Below, one piece after another: positions 11,241-22,343 of a DNA stretch of 64,000 bases. Made by a program: the position numbers and the translations under genes. Position 1 is the stretch's first letter. Every line of letters starts with the position of its first letter. This DNA comes from Hydractinia symbiolongicarpus (lineage: Eukaryota > Cnidaria > Hydrozoa > Anthoathecata > Hydractiniidae), in contig NC_079880.1 in the NCBI RefSeq assembly GCF_029227915.1, positions 20,088,501-20,152,500 on the forward strand, given 5' to 3'. The notes beneath the pieces are model-generated. The model was not told the DNA's origin, searched no databases, and was given only the letters and a program-made list of their open reading frames with translations.

Positions 11241-11510
11241 GTGTGGAAACTTTTTTCGGTCTTAAATCACAAAAATTGTATCTGCACAAGTTTGCTCTAA
11301 AAAGTATGTCAAGAGCATAGTCAACACATTTATCTCAACTGTAAACAAAACATTTAGAAAATAAAAGTATTACGTCAACAAAAACTAACAAAACCACAAA
11401 AATATTCAAATAATGTCCTGCATTACGTTACGTCAGTAAACAGAGAATTGTCCGATTCTGTGATAGAAGAAATTGTCATATCAAAGCAGAATTCATTAAT
11501 CTATAATCTA

Positions 11511-11812
11511 GCTTGTCCTGGGATGTGTATATATTTCGCTCTCCTACTTTGTGGGATTAAGCACTCTGCATCGTCAGCATGAGTGTTCGTGTTTATTCAT
11601 GAGTTTATTACCTAGCACTGCGCATAGCTCTGTCCCTAGGGGCATTGAGCACTCTGGTTACATGTAGTACGATCGCCTGTAACCTAGTTCGTGTAAAGGG
11701 TTTTAATACCATCAATTACGAATCGAAAGGTTCGTGGTTCAAACCCCACCTTAGCCCAGCTGATAAGCCGTGATACGGCGAAACAAGCTTGTGCTGGGAT
11801 GTGTAGATAATC
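11511..11812 (+). repeat. SINE-like unit with B box, bounded by near-identical direct repeats
   Basis: The B-box match GGTTCAAACCCC lies at 11736-11747. The segment is bracketed by AGCTTGTCCTGGGATGTGTA (from 11511) and AGCTTGTGCTGGGATGTGTA (from 11786), a 19/20 direct match, and the phrase TCTATAATCTA occurs beside both. This could be a target duplication or two fused copies. No clear A box was found. Confidence 0.4.
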
Positions 11813-12049
11813 TATAATCTATTAAGCTCCTTTAATCGATTTGTACAATATCGAATGACAAGGAGAATCTAATTCCCTCCAATTAGGGGATCTCTTATGT
11901 AACTGAACTCAAACAAGTAGTTTAGGCTGGAGCTTTTTTGAAACACAAGGTATTATCGTCGTAAATACCAGGGGTTTAGCAATCCCTCAATTTGAATGTA
12001 AATAATTGACGAATAATTTAGGGCTCCTTTTTGAGCTAGCTAGCGTATT

Positions 12050-12215
12050 AACAGCTGATTTAGACGACCGCCGATGACATAAATCTTATTCTCATGCTGA
12101 AGCTAAACAGAAAGGATGGTTGACAATGTTATAGTCTTTCGCATGATTCGAACTGGTATTAAACCACCAACCCTCTCGCACTCGAGGCGACTACTTTACC
12201 ACCAGGCTACTAGTC
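12050..12215 (-). repeat. tRNA-derived SINE fragment
   Basis: On the minus strand from about 12215 it reads GCCTGGTGGTAAAGTAGTCG (A-box-like), a CCTCGAGTGCGAGAGG anticodon-arm-like hairpin and GGTTTAATACC, one base from a B box. Then follows CAGTTCGAATCATGCGAAAG. The order fits a tRNA-headed SINE. The tail limit is estimated. Confidence 0.5.
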
Positions 12216-12274
12216 AGTATGTTAACACATAAATTTGAACAGCTTATATTTTTCACAGCGAAATGAATTTTAAT

Positions 12275-12419
12275 CCAATCCGTCCGTCCGTCCGTCCGTC
12301 CGTCCGTCCGTCCGTCCGTGAAAAAATGGTGACTTAGCTGCGCAGATAGCGAGACGCACGCAATGCAGTATAAAAAAGACCGGCGAACCCGTTGATTTTT
12401 CAACAGGCTAACGACTAGT
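12275..12419 (-). repeat. HINE/pearl-like element with (CCGT)10 core
   Basis: Inverted copy of the dispersed family. From 12419 on the minus strand it reads ACTAGTCGTTAGCCTGTTG, the left-end hairpin, a GGGTTCGCCGG box and GCGTCTCGCTATCTGCGCAG. It ends in a perfect ten-unit ACGG repeat at 12280-12319. The microsatellite is part of the element rather than an independent locus. Confidence 0.75.
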
Positions 12420-13620
12420 GTTATATAATCTTAATACGAAAATGACGAAAAAAATATTTTGCTCTCAGTTTTAGAAAAAACCAGCCTAAACGAAACAGCA
12501 CAATCTGTCAGCAGCAAAATTTCCCCCACCCTACACATCAGCCCAAGTAGAACTTTCGTTTGTCAGGTGATGATTTTTTCTCATTTTTGAGAAATGGCTG
12601 AAAAACTGCTATTTTGTAAAAATTTTGGACAGAGGATTCACATTGACAAAGGGAGAATATCCGCTATATCTTGTGCTTTTACCTATACACGAAAAAATTT
12701 TTTCGTTTAATCTGTTTTCAGTATAAATTGACCTTTCTCCCTTATACTTGACGGAAATGAAAAAATATTTCGGTAATGTTTGCACCGTTTTGTAAGCGCA
12801 GCAAAGGGCAGAAGATTATATTGAAGCGGCTGACTTGGCTTGACGTGTCACATCAATTATTTACGATATTATAAAACCATTTTTCTTTATTTAGCCTGGA
12901 ATGTTTACAACGCACCACGTGTTTCCTGTGTACAACACATATGAACCACTACCACGACGAATATTCATGAGGTAAAAACGAAAGCTATAAGGAAATATCA
13001 TTCAATCGTAATAAAAAGACGAATTGCGCTTGTTACGGTTTATGCATATATGGTCTGAAATTGAGCAACCTCGCCCCAGGACTTTCCAAGTTTCTTTTTA
13101 CACGAAAACTAAAAGAGTCCTTGGATGTTAAAGATCAAGAATATAAATTTGTCCTTGCTCGATACCGATTTTTAAAAAGGTTTAGATTTCAAAATAATAT
13201 CATAGCACCAAAATAAGTCAGTAAATTTACTCACAGCAGGAATTTCCTCAGCATAAAAAAATTGCAAATAAAAGAGGGAGTCTTCTCGCGTCTGGAAAAA
13301 ATGAAAGTGAACCGCGGCCTTGAGAAAACAATTAACTCTCAATTCACTGGATGCTGCGTCCATAAATAAAAACAAACAAAACGCGTAAAACATATGGCGG
13401 ATAAAAAGAAGTCATTTTTTGCCGTGATTTTTTAGAGACACTTTTTTAGGGTTTAGAATGCGAAATATCAACAAAACAGCAGGGCATGGACTTGGAGAGA
13501 GATCGTCCACAGAAAATAGCATAAACTACTATTCAAGCCAGGTATTTAACGACTTTGATTATATATCTATTTTTAATTAATTAACCAAAAAGTGATAAGA
13601 ATATTTTTTGACGCTAGCTA
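12420..13620. other. No gene recognised
   Basis: AT-rich DNA with a short palindrome (CGAAAAAATTTTTTCG near 12690). No supported exon. Confidence 0.4.
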
Positions 13621-13856
13621 GATATATAGCTAGCTAGCTAGCTAGCTAGCTAGTATGATCATGCATAACATAATGTAGGAGTAGAAAAAATAAAAATTAA
13701 TTAGCTAACTACTACCTAATGTTTTCCCCATACATAATCGAGTTTAATACTCGCAAAGTCAGAGTGGCACTTACTACGGAGTCTGGGTGCCTAGCTAGCT
13801 AGATACATTTACAATATATATATATAGCTATATATATATAGCTATATATATATGGC
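13621..13856. repeat. AGCT microsatellite and TATATAGC palindromic tract
   Basis: An uninterrupted AGCT repeat spans about 13628-13653. Two further clusters follow: CTAGCTAGCTAG near 13790, and at 13812-13854 an alternating TA tract punctuated by GC three times, self-complementary over most of its length. Confidence 0.8.
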
Positions 13857-14817
13857 AGCTAAGTTAGGCTATATTAAATGGATTTCTTATCTTTCTTTGC
13901 CTCTTATAATTTACAAGTTAATTGAAGGTAATGACCCTGTGGTCTTTGTTGTTTTTGTTGTTATGTATTGTTCAGAAGTGTGCAGCTCAAGGTGAATATA
14001 TTAGTCATGTAGCTAGACTGTTTACTGAAGTTATTAAATTTATGCAACATACATACTTCTTAACTATATAACAACTATGTACGCTGACATTTTCATGTCA
14101 AGCTATAACTGCAGCAATTATATATCTGTCTGCAAAACCGGTGTAGTGTATTTGTTGAGTTAGCTTGCTACAAAAGTGTCTTACAAAGAACAGATTTCGT
14201 TTTAAATCCAGAAATATATAAGTGTTATTATTTTATAACAATATTGATTGAACTTATTAATAAGATTGTGTCATTAATTATATATCATCAGCACATACAT
14301 TGTATTGTATGGTAACATATTTTACTTCTATGGTATAAATCAAGTTTTTAATATTGACTTTAAAATGAACACTGAGTTTTAAACTCGTGATATATATTTC
14401 TTCACTGTTTATATATATACAAGAACATATATACTGAACTTGCAACACTTATAAAAAATGAAATTTTTAAACTTTGGAAAAAATCGACACTCATTTGTTG
14501 AAGCAGTGCAGCCTAAAAAAACTTGGAAGGATTACATAGTATGGGTATATATATTGTCTTTATCTGCTTTAGTGTGTTTGTTATCTTTAGAAAAATTGTT
14601 TTTCTCACATGTCGTGATAAGCCCACAGTTCATTCTGAATTGTGAATATGCATTTTATATTCTGGTCTACAAACTCTTATTCTGCTTGAAATATGACTTT
14701 CTTAAAAATTGCTTTCATATTTTTAAGGTTTTTTAACTGTTGCTTATTAGATGTAGCTAAGAACTTACATACTTTAGTGGTGATATAGTAAACCCAGTAA
14801 AAACAGTGCTATAAATT
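13857..14817. other. No gene supported
   Basis: A 92-codon ATG frame at 14458-14736 is hydrophobic and Lys/Phe-rich like random AT-rich DNA, and was not accepted as a gene. TATATA-rich runs occur just upstream of it. Confidence 0.35.
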
Positions 14818-14976
14818 TGCAGGATAGGCTCTGCTTGGAAAGATTTTTAGATCACTTTGTTTTCTCTGTGTACTAGCAAAGTCTTATTGATCAAGAAGAA
14901 ATGTTGGAGCTGAGGTATAAGACATATTATGTTGTTATATACAGAAATAAAACATGGGCAGCGAAGCAGGAATAGG
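14818..14976 (+). mobile_element. Decayed LINE fragment, sister of the copy at 24.9 kb
   Basis: It begins GGATAGGCTCTGCTTGGAAA and ends near AAAACATGGGCAGCGAAGCAG. Both blocks recur in order at 25114-25255 inside the intronic LINE, where they encode the RIGSAWKKF and SETWAVKQE parts of a reverse-transcriptase C-terminus. The middle has diverged and the reading frame is lost. Confidence 0.6.
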
Positions 14977-15785
14977 AATTATATTTATTTAACAGTAATA
15001 ACTACTACAGTAGTAACCCTTTTTAGCTGTCCAAATAGCTAAATTATTTACTCAGTGTTTTACTTATACCATTTTTGTTTACTATTTCCTAGAAATATAA
15101 GCCTTAATACATAATAAAATGATTTTAACTTAACACTAAAATTGCTGAATCAGCAGAAATTTCTTTTTAAAAATGTATCAAAAACAAGAAAAAACGAGCT
15201 CCAACTTTTTACAATCTCGTTATTTTTCATCAGCTTCTGTTTTTAAATGAACCTCGGATTATCCCTGTTAAAACGGTGTGCTGATTTTTTTTGTTCATTC
15301 TTATTTTTTTAACAATAGCCTTTTGTTTTTTTCAAAAGATTCTTTGTTAGCATCCCCTGGTGCATTGAACACTGTTAAAAGAAAAATAATTCAAATAAAA
15401 AGATTTGTGCACACCGTATCATGGCTGCATGATTCACCGAGCATGTCTGAAATTTTTAAAGTAAAACAAAAATGCTATCGAAAGTTAAAGCTTGTGCATT
15501 GTAGCATAATGAAGATCGTCTTAAATTTCTACATAACGTGCCATTTTTGTTGTTATTTACGTTTCTCTTTGATAATTACGTCATTTCTTTCTGTACAATT
15601 TCGCAAGCACGTAGTGTGTTATAACAGAAAAAATATGGATATATAGTCTGAAAATAACCTTTCGTAACTAATTATGTAAAAAAAAATCCCATTTTTAAAA
15701 GGGTCACTGCCATTTTAAGACAAGCAAATAAAATCAGAACAAGAGAAAATATTATTATTTCACATTATTATATTATTATATTATT
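14977..15785. other. No gene supported
   Basis: A 122-codon open frame near 15278-15646 has no family resemblance and is composed like its AT-rich surroundings. Just before 15786 the sequence repeats ATTATT. Confidence 0.35.
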
Positions 15786-16312
15786 ACTAGTCGATAAAGA
15801 CCCGTGGAGAAATCCACTTAGGCAGAAGCATAATAAAAAATAGGTTGTTTTAAAATTTTTGCTGACGTCAGTACTGCTGATGCGAAAAAAAAATTGCTAA
15901 GTTTACTTTATTTGTTGCCTGTAATGTAATGTTTAAACGCTGATCAAAATAATGCATAGGATCATATGTTTTCGACAAACGCCTAAGAAGATATAAGGTT
16001 TAAGAACTTTTGCTGACGTCAGCAATGGCCTGTCAAAACCCAAAAAAATTTTTTTACAAATTTGTATACATATTGCCTTCATCGTATAGATCTTGAAACG
16101 CTGATCAAGAAAATGTATAGGATCATGCCCTTTTGACAAACGGTTGCAGAGATATTAGGGTTTGAAGGTTTTTTGATGACGTCTTTAAACCCATCTGTTC
16201 CGAAACGGATTTGGGGATCCAGGTTTGGGAAAATTACCCAAATTGGTCCTAGGTGGTCCTGTTACCCACGCGGTGAAAAATCATTGACTTCACCACCTCG
16301 TTTCCAAGTTCC
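15786..16312 (+). repeat. Longer dispersed element sharing the ACTAGTCG left end, copy 1
   Basis: It starts ACTAGTCGATAAAGACCCGT followed by the GTGGAGAAATCCAC hairpin. It contains two tandem blocks of about 160 bp (AACGCTGATCAA, TAGGATCAT, TTTGACAAACG or TTTTCGACAAACG, GACGTC) at about 15934 and 16097. It ends near TTCACCACCTCGTTTCCAAG. A second copy lies at 18547. Non-coding. Confidence 0.65.
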
Positions 16313-18546
16313 ACTGTTAGTAGCTTGGGGAGCTATGGCAAGATGATGGTCACTCTTTAGTATATACAAGAAGATAACAAAAATAACAAAAAAAGTAAAC
16401 AATCATAAAAGAAAAAAAAAGAAAAGACTAAAAATGAAAAAGAGAATTATATACAATCACCATTCCAAATCCAGAATATAAGCAAGTTCAGCTATACAAT
16501 GAGAGGAAAATTTTGTTAGACATATTTAAGCCTACCAGTGGTGAGAGAGACAAATTGTTTAGGAAGAGACGCACTGGTATCAAATTGATTTAATAGAAAC
16601 AGCGGAAAAATTTATTAATCCTAGAGCAAACCCTCAAGTTCTATGAGAGTGCGTGAAGTTGATATTTAAAGTACTAAAAAGTGTCTTGGGAGATTTTCAT
16701 GATGCAAATTGTGAAAAAATATCACATTTTTAAGGTTAATAAAGTCACAGAATTTCAGAATACCAAGGTTATTGATTAGAGGATTTGAGAGGGCATTGCT
16801 TTGTTGAAAAGACATGAGTCTGATAGCGAAATGCTGCAGAATGTATATATATGCTGTTTATAAAACAATCACGGGTCAGTTTTGACCATTTTTACAGAAA
16901 TGATATAAACAAAAATGGATTTGTAAACCTGAGAAATAATTGAAGCCAAGCCAAGAAGGCTATAGGTATTCATTGTTTAGTTCCTCCGTTTAAGTAAAAT
17001 GTCCTGGTATACACAATCATTGCTTTAAATTTTTATAATTTGTTATCACTAGGCTGATGTTGACAATCATTTTATTACATTGGCATATTATAATGGTTGC
17101 ATTTGTCTCCTAGACATGCTGCAAACATTTTCTTTATTTCACATTTTATAAAAAGTATTTAATAATTAAAGCATCTTTTTATTTATTTTTTCTCTGATGC
17201 AAGTCACCTAAAAAAAGAGAGAATTATTGCTAAAATAGATTAACATCTAAAGAAAACTTTTTGAGATGTTATGTTTTGCATTGTGCTTATGCTTGGATTT
17301 TTGAATGTAAGCTATACGTATTGTTGTTATATACATTTTCAAATTAAGTAAATTTTATAAAAAATAATATAAATAATATAAATAAAAAAATAAAACAATG
17401 CAAAGTTTTTTTAGTAAAAATTTAACTGTTTTTTTTTTTTTTGCATATGGTAAAAAACTTATTTTGATGTTTAGGGTTGAGAATAGGGTTGTGTAAAACA
17501 GACAAGTTTGTTTTTTATTTTGATGAGCAACTTTTTTTTAATTTTCAGTTATTTTTCATTGTGGTGCAATGTGTGAGCACGCTCAGGAATGAGCTTTTTT
17601 TAAAAAGCAATTAAACAGATTTTTTTGTTTGTTTGTTTGTCGACAGGTCATTGGTGACATCATAAATATTTTCTATTGTTCTTCTTCTTAGGTTGATTAT
17701 TTCATATAAGCAGATGGACTAGTTATGGGCTACTTATGGGCTACTTTAAAAGCTCTAATACCATTATAAAGCTTAAAATTGTTATTTCGGTAGATAAGAA
17801 TTGTCTGGTGCTAATTTTTTTTTTGTGAAACTTAAAAAAATGATAAACTTTTGCAAATAAAAAAATGCAAAATATTTTGTAGGAATAAACCTGTGAAATG
17901 CTTCTCAGAATAATCAACAATTTTAATCTTCCTTTTCACAAATTGATGATTAAAGCTGCTTAATGAGTAATTTATATGTATATTAAGATAATTGTTTTTG
18001 ACAAATTAATTTTGATGTGTTTAATATATCTCATTTTATGTATACACATTTTTTTATGCAACATATTTTCGTCTTAACCTCAGTTGTCATTTTTAAGTTT
18101 AAAGTTTGCTCTTGTGTAATTATTGATTTGATCAGAAAGGGTGCAGTACTCAAAAAGGTATAAGAAGTATTTTTTTTTCAAAATGAAAAGGGAAGAGATT
18201 GAAACCTCAGTCAAAAAGGAGTTTGTAATTTCTCTTCCAAGCTGTGACCATTCCACAAATTCATTACCATTTTTTTCCTGTCATCCTGCACTTGAACTTG
18301 GCTGTGACAAACACATAGCTGTGACATTTGTTTACAAAATATCAGCATGGTCAGTATAGTACAGTATTAATTAGTTGCTCCTTTTATCATTCCTTTCGCC
18401 CCTTTTTCATGTAATTTTTAAAAAAAGTGGATTAATTCTACAAAGGTTTATTTTGTTATGTTTGATCTGTCTTCTAAAACTGAAAAAAAATGTGCACTTG
18501 TATTTCTAAGCCTATTTTTCGCCAAATTGCCAGCAATATTTGGAGG
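16313..18546. other. AT-rich DNA with A and T runs, no gene recognised
   Basis: A-rich sequence at 16370-16450 and several T9-T12 runs near 17410-17440 and 17810-17830. No exon with splice signals and family resemblance was found. Confidence 0.4.
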
Positions 18547-18802
18547 ACTAGTCGATAAGCCTGTGGAAAATCCCAATTTGGGAGAAGAACAATGAAGAAA
18601 ATCATTTTTCAATTTTTTTGGGGAATGACTCGTCGATCGCTTTAATTGTACAGAGCTTGAAACACTGATCAAGATATTGTAAGGATTATGTATACTTTTG
18701 ACAAAAGTTGCAGAGATATTCAGAAACAGATAAGGGGGATCTGGTTAGGAAAAATTATCCTTGCGCTAAAAAATGACTAACTTCACCACCTCATTTCCAA
18801 GT
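18547..18802 (+). repeat. Longer dispersed element, deleted copy 2
   Basis: It repeats ACTAGTCGATAAGCCTGTGG, one ACTGATCAAGA/GTAAGGAT/TTTGACAAAAG block, GGGGGATCTGG and the terminal TTCACCACCTCATTTCCAAG of the 15786 copy. One of the two internal tandem blocks is absent. Confidence 0.65.
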
Positions 18803-20095
18803 TATTTGGCCTCAAAATTACTGGTGCATTGTAATGGCTTTTACTTAAATAAGATACTGATGTTAAATCAATGTATTGACGCAGTGCCATAAATTCAGCA
18901 GAGTTAACAAATAAGACGTGTTTTTTCTTATACTTTAATGCAAAATGTATATACATATCTACTCTGCCTGCTACAGACAGAAACACGGAAGTAGCCTATT
19001 AATATAAGTGATTATTATGTGAAATATATTAGTATAATAACCTCTAATCTTCAGAAAGCTATTTTAATGCTTCCCAGGAGGTTTTAGATCAATAAATTAA
19101 TGAGCTTTGTACTAACAGAAACTTTTTCCCTTATCAAACAATAATCTTTATGTATATACATAGTTCAATTTCCTGAGAATACATACTTTTTTGCTATTTT
19201 ACTTGTTTGATTTTTCTAAACTTATTGATCCATTAAAGTTTATTCTCCATTTCCTGCACTTATTATAGCATTTAATTTTAGCTTATTGATCAAAAGGCAA
19301 ATTTATTTAGTTTTAGAATGAAAACAGGGAATGTTTTTGGGATATTCGCTTTTAGTTTTCTACGGTAAGATACCCTTTTGTTACTTAGTCTAAATTTCCT
19401 CAAAATCTAAGCATAGGATAGCAAATGTTAGGATGAACAAAATAAAAACTTTTATATATATAGCATAGTATAATCTTACTATGCAAAAACTACATCTTAT
19501 TATGCAAAAAACTATTTATATTAAAAGATAAAAAAAGAGCAGATGATGTAAAAAACACATTTGAAATTTGAGATATATAAACCATGATGCAAATGTTTAT
19601 AAAAACGCATGGTGTCCATATCATAATATAAAATTGTGTGATATTGTGATAAATGCAATGTGATAAATGCCACATTTTTTCAGTTGTTTTTTCTCTTTGT
19701 TTTTATTTGTTCACTCAGTGTGTCTCTTTCAAGAAATTTATTTTTCACAAACAGACTCTATATCAACTTGCAGCTTACCTTTTTTTATCTGCAAGAGTTT
19801 TTTATGAATGTTTACTTATGGGTCTTAACAACCTATTAATCTACTGCAACACAGACCATTTAAAGAGTATATTGGCCAAAATACCTGTCATTTTTAACCA
19901 TCCTTTGTCTTGTTTGCTCAACTTTCCTACCCCCTTAAATTTAGTACTTCATCGCCCCTTCTCCCCTCCACCATAGAAGTAAAAAAAGTAGCTGCATATC
20001 CTTTTTATACGAATCCTTTTTATACGAAACAAACAAACCGCATAAAAGTCTAAGTTTTTAATCATTTCCTAATTTTAGTATCAAAAGGTTTTGTA
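18803..20095. other. No gene recognised
   Basis: AT-rich sequence. The open frames here are short and lack exon signals. Confidence 0.4.
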
Positions 20096-20250
20096 CAGTA
20101 CTGTAAAAAGGTATCTTAACATCGAGGATCGCATATCTTGCGCGACGCGATCGATCCGCGATAGCTTTTTTTGCTCCTAAATTTCTATCGCGTGAAGCCT
20201 TATTGCGCTTCCTCGATAGGCAGTCTTGATACATCGCGATGTGTTTTGAA
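20096..20250 (+). mobile_element. Left end of a CpG-rich TIR element (CAGTACTG family)
   Basis: After TA at 20094-20095 it begins CAGTACTGTAAAAAGG, then CTTAACATCGAGGATCGC and a stretch dense in TCGCG. This matches the left ends of the elements at 58802 and 62700. No matching right terminus was found, so the copy is taken as truncated. The right limit is approximate. Confidence 0.5.
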
Positions 20251-22343
20251 ATTAATTATATATCTGTTCTTATTAAATTGCAGCGCAAAGAAAAAAAAAT
20301 AAATTAAACGATAATCTCGAAAGAAATAATTTTATTATACTGTTCTTAAATCACAGCGTGAAGAAAAAAAAAATAAGGGATTGTCTCAAAATTTTAAACT
20401 TGCAAGCACTACCTTTTTTATTAAACTTTGTGTATGAAATAATAAGAAACTGCTACTCATGGTAAAGTAAATGCGGTTTTAAATCAACCAAAGCGGTTAA
20501 AAATAATTTTTTTCAGAAAGTAAATGTACACCAAACAATTAGCCCTTTCTTTGATTTTGTGTTCTTTGTGTTGTTTTTTTTACTTTCAGTTGTATCAATC
20601 ACTTATTGCTTGTCTAGATTTATTTACATACTATGTTAACATTACATACATTTGCATATGCAAGCATTTTATTTTATTCAGTCTTCGTGCACGACATCAA
20701 TATGTTTTTGTTTGTCTGTGAATAAACAATGTTTATTTTTAATAGACAGTTTTCAAAACTGTACTGTCATTTCTTGTTAAGTTTCCAATGTTTGAAACAT
20801 GACAGGCTTAGTGTTTTGTTCTTTCATTGGCCATTTTGTTTTTGTTATGTCAGACATACGCGAACAGTATTAACACTTAAATCATAAGCTGTCTTAAGAG
20901 AAGTTAAGTAAAGTATTTTAAACAAATTTTCTTTAAGGGTTTGTATTATTATCCATTTTTTGCATGTTAACTTGAGAAACATGCACATAGGTTTGCTATC
21001 CTTTACATCATAGATTTTAAGTTAGTTATTAGAGTCTTCCTGAAAAATAATATTTCTAATTGTGACATGAAAGTCTGAGACCAGATATTTATAGGCACCT
21101 TAGAATAAACCTGTTTTGTTTTTATGTACGAACTTTCCTATTGTTAAATGTGATCTTGTGGTACAATAATATATATAACTTCTATAGGTGCCTTGTCTCT
21201 CTCTACATTCCATACTTTTATTACAAGCTCGTGAGCTTGTATTAAAACACAAATGTGTCCTACGAGAATGGAAATTTTTCCCTCTCTGAGCACCGACATG
21301 GGAGTAGTTGTGTGTTCGAATCTTATCTTGGTAACTATTTTTACTTTTTTTTTTGTTTTATTTTTAAAAAGATAAGATAAGTGTTCAAAAGCGTTATTTA
21401 ACTAACTTGTAAATTAAAGGTGTTTCCACCAAATTTTTCAAAAGTGAATGTAGGCAAAATTAAGGTCTCCTCAAATGCCTGGAAAGTAGTCTGCGAAAAA
21501 TAAAATTTCCACAACAAAACTTAAGAGGAAAACGAAGACGCTCCACCATATATTAATAATAACAAGAACGAAATTCTTTTTGCTACGCTAATGACACGCC
21601 AACGTAGAGAATATGGTTTCGGAAACACTCCGAAAGAACGTAAATTTTCCGATTCCGTTTGTTGTTAATTGTCTCTGCGCGAAAAGTGCACAGGATTCTT
21701 TGTGACAATTCTGGTAATAATTTTTTTTAACTGCAGCTATTTTTTTCGAACAATTAAAATTTACTCATACATTATTTTTTATTTTTTTATTTTGCTTTTT
21801 CTCACTGAGTGACTTTCTTATTCCCCGTTTTTTTTGTTTTTTTGTTTGTTTTGTTTGTTTTTTTTTTGGGGGGGGGAGTACTGAATTATTGAATTTCGCA
21901 AATTTTAGGTGGGGCTTGTGGTATTTCTTCTTTCTGTCAGTCAGTTTACCCCAGACTGACCCATCAAAAATTGACTATTCGAGGAATTTTCCATTTAAAA
22001 GGATCTCACAAATCAATTTTGAAAAATAACTGCGTAGTGCGTAACAAATATTATTGCCTATCTGATTAGCAAAATGTCGTGTCTAACTTCGTAACAAAAA
22101 TCACAATTTAATAGACAGCTTCTTGTAAACTTTATTCGCGAGGTTGTTTACGTATATCATACGTCTTGTTAAACCTATTAAATATACTTTCCGTCTTTCT
22201 TTGTTATAGCTCATTAATAACAAATTTGTAACATTTAGTATTTACCGACTGCATTATGAAATCTTGTGTCAATTTTTCCTTGCCCTTTTCTATAAGCAAG
22301 TTTGTTGCATTATTTTTTGTCATGAATTCATGTTACATTTCAG
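20251..22343. other. Upstream region of the ankyrin gene
   Basis: This must contain the ankyrin promoter or further 5' UTR exons, because the first coding exon starts directly at an acceptor (CAG before ATG). I could not identify them. A perfect palindrome, TACAAGCTC-GT-GAGCTTGTA, lies at 21222-21241, and a T/G homopolymer-rich tract at 21830-21877. Confidence 0.45.

Noticed and set aside
13628-13653. CRISPR-like or regulatory meaning for the AGCT repeat
   Set aside because: It is a simple microsatellite without spacers, in a eukaryotic genome.
14458-14736. 92-codon ATG open frame
   Set aside because: Hydrophobic, Lys/Phe/Leu-rich composition expected of random AT-rich DNA. No family resemblance or exon signals.
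15278-15646. 122-codon open frame with a possible acceptor at about 15348
   Set aside because: No recognisable protein and no donor giving a sensible exon. Probably a chance frame.
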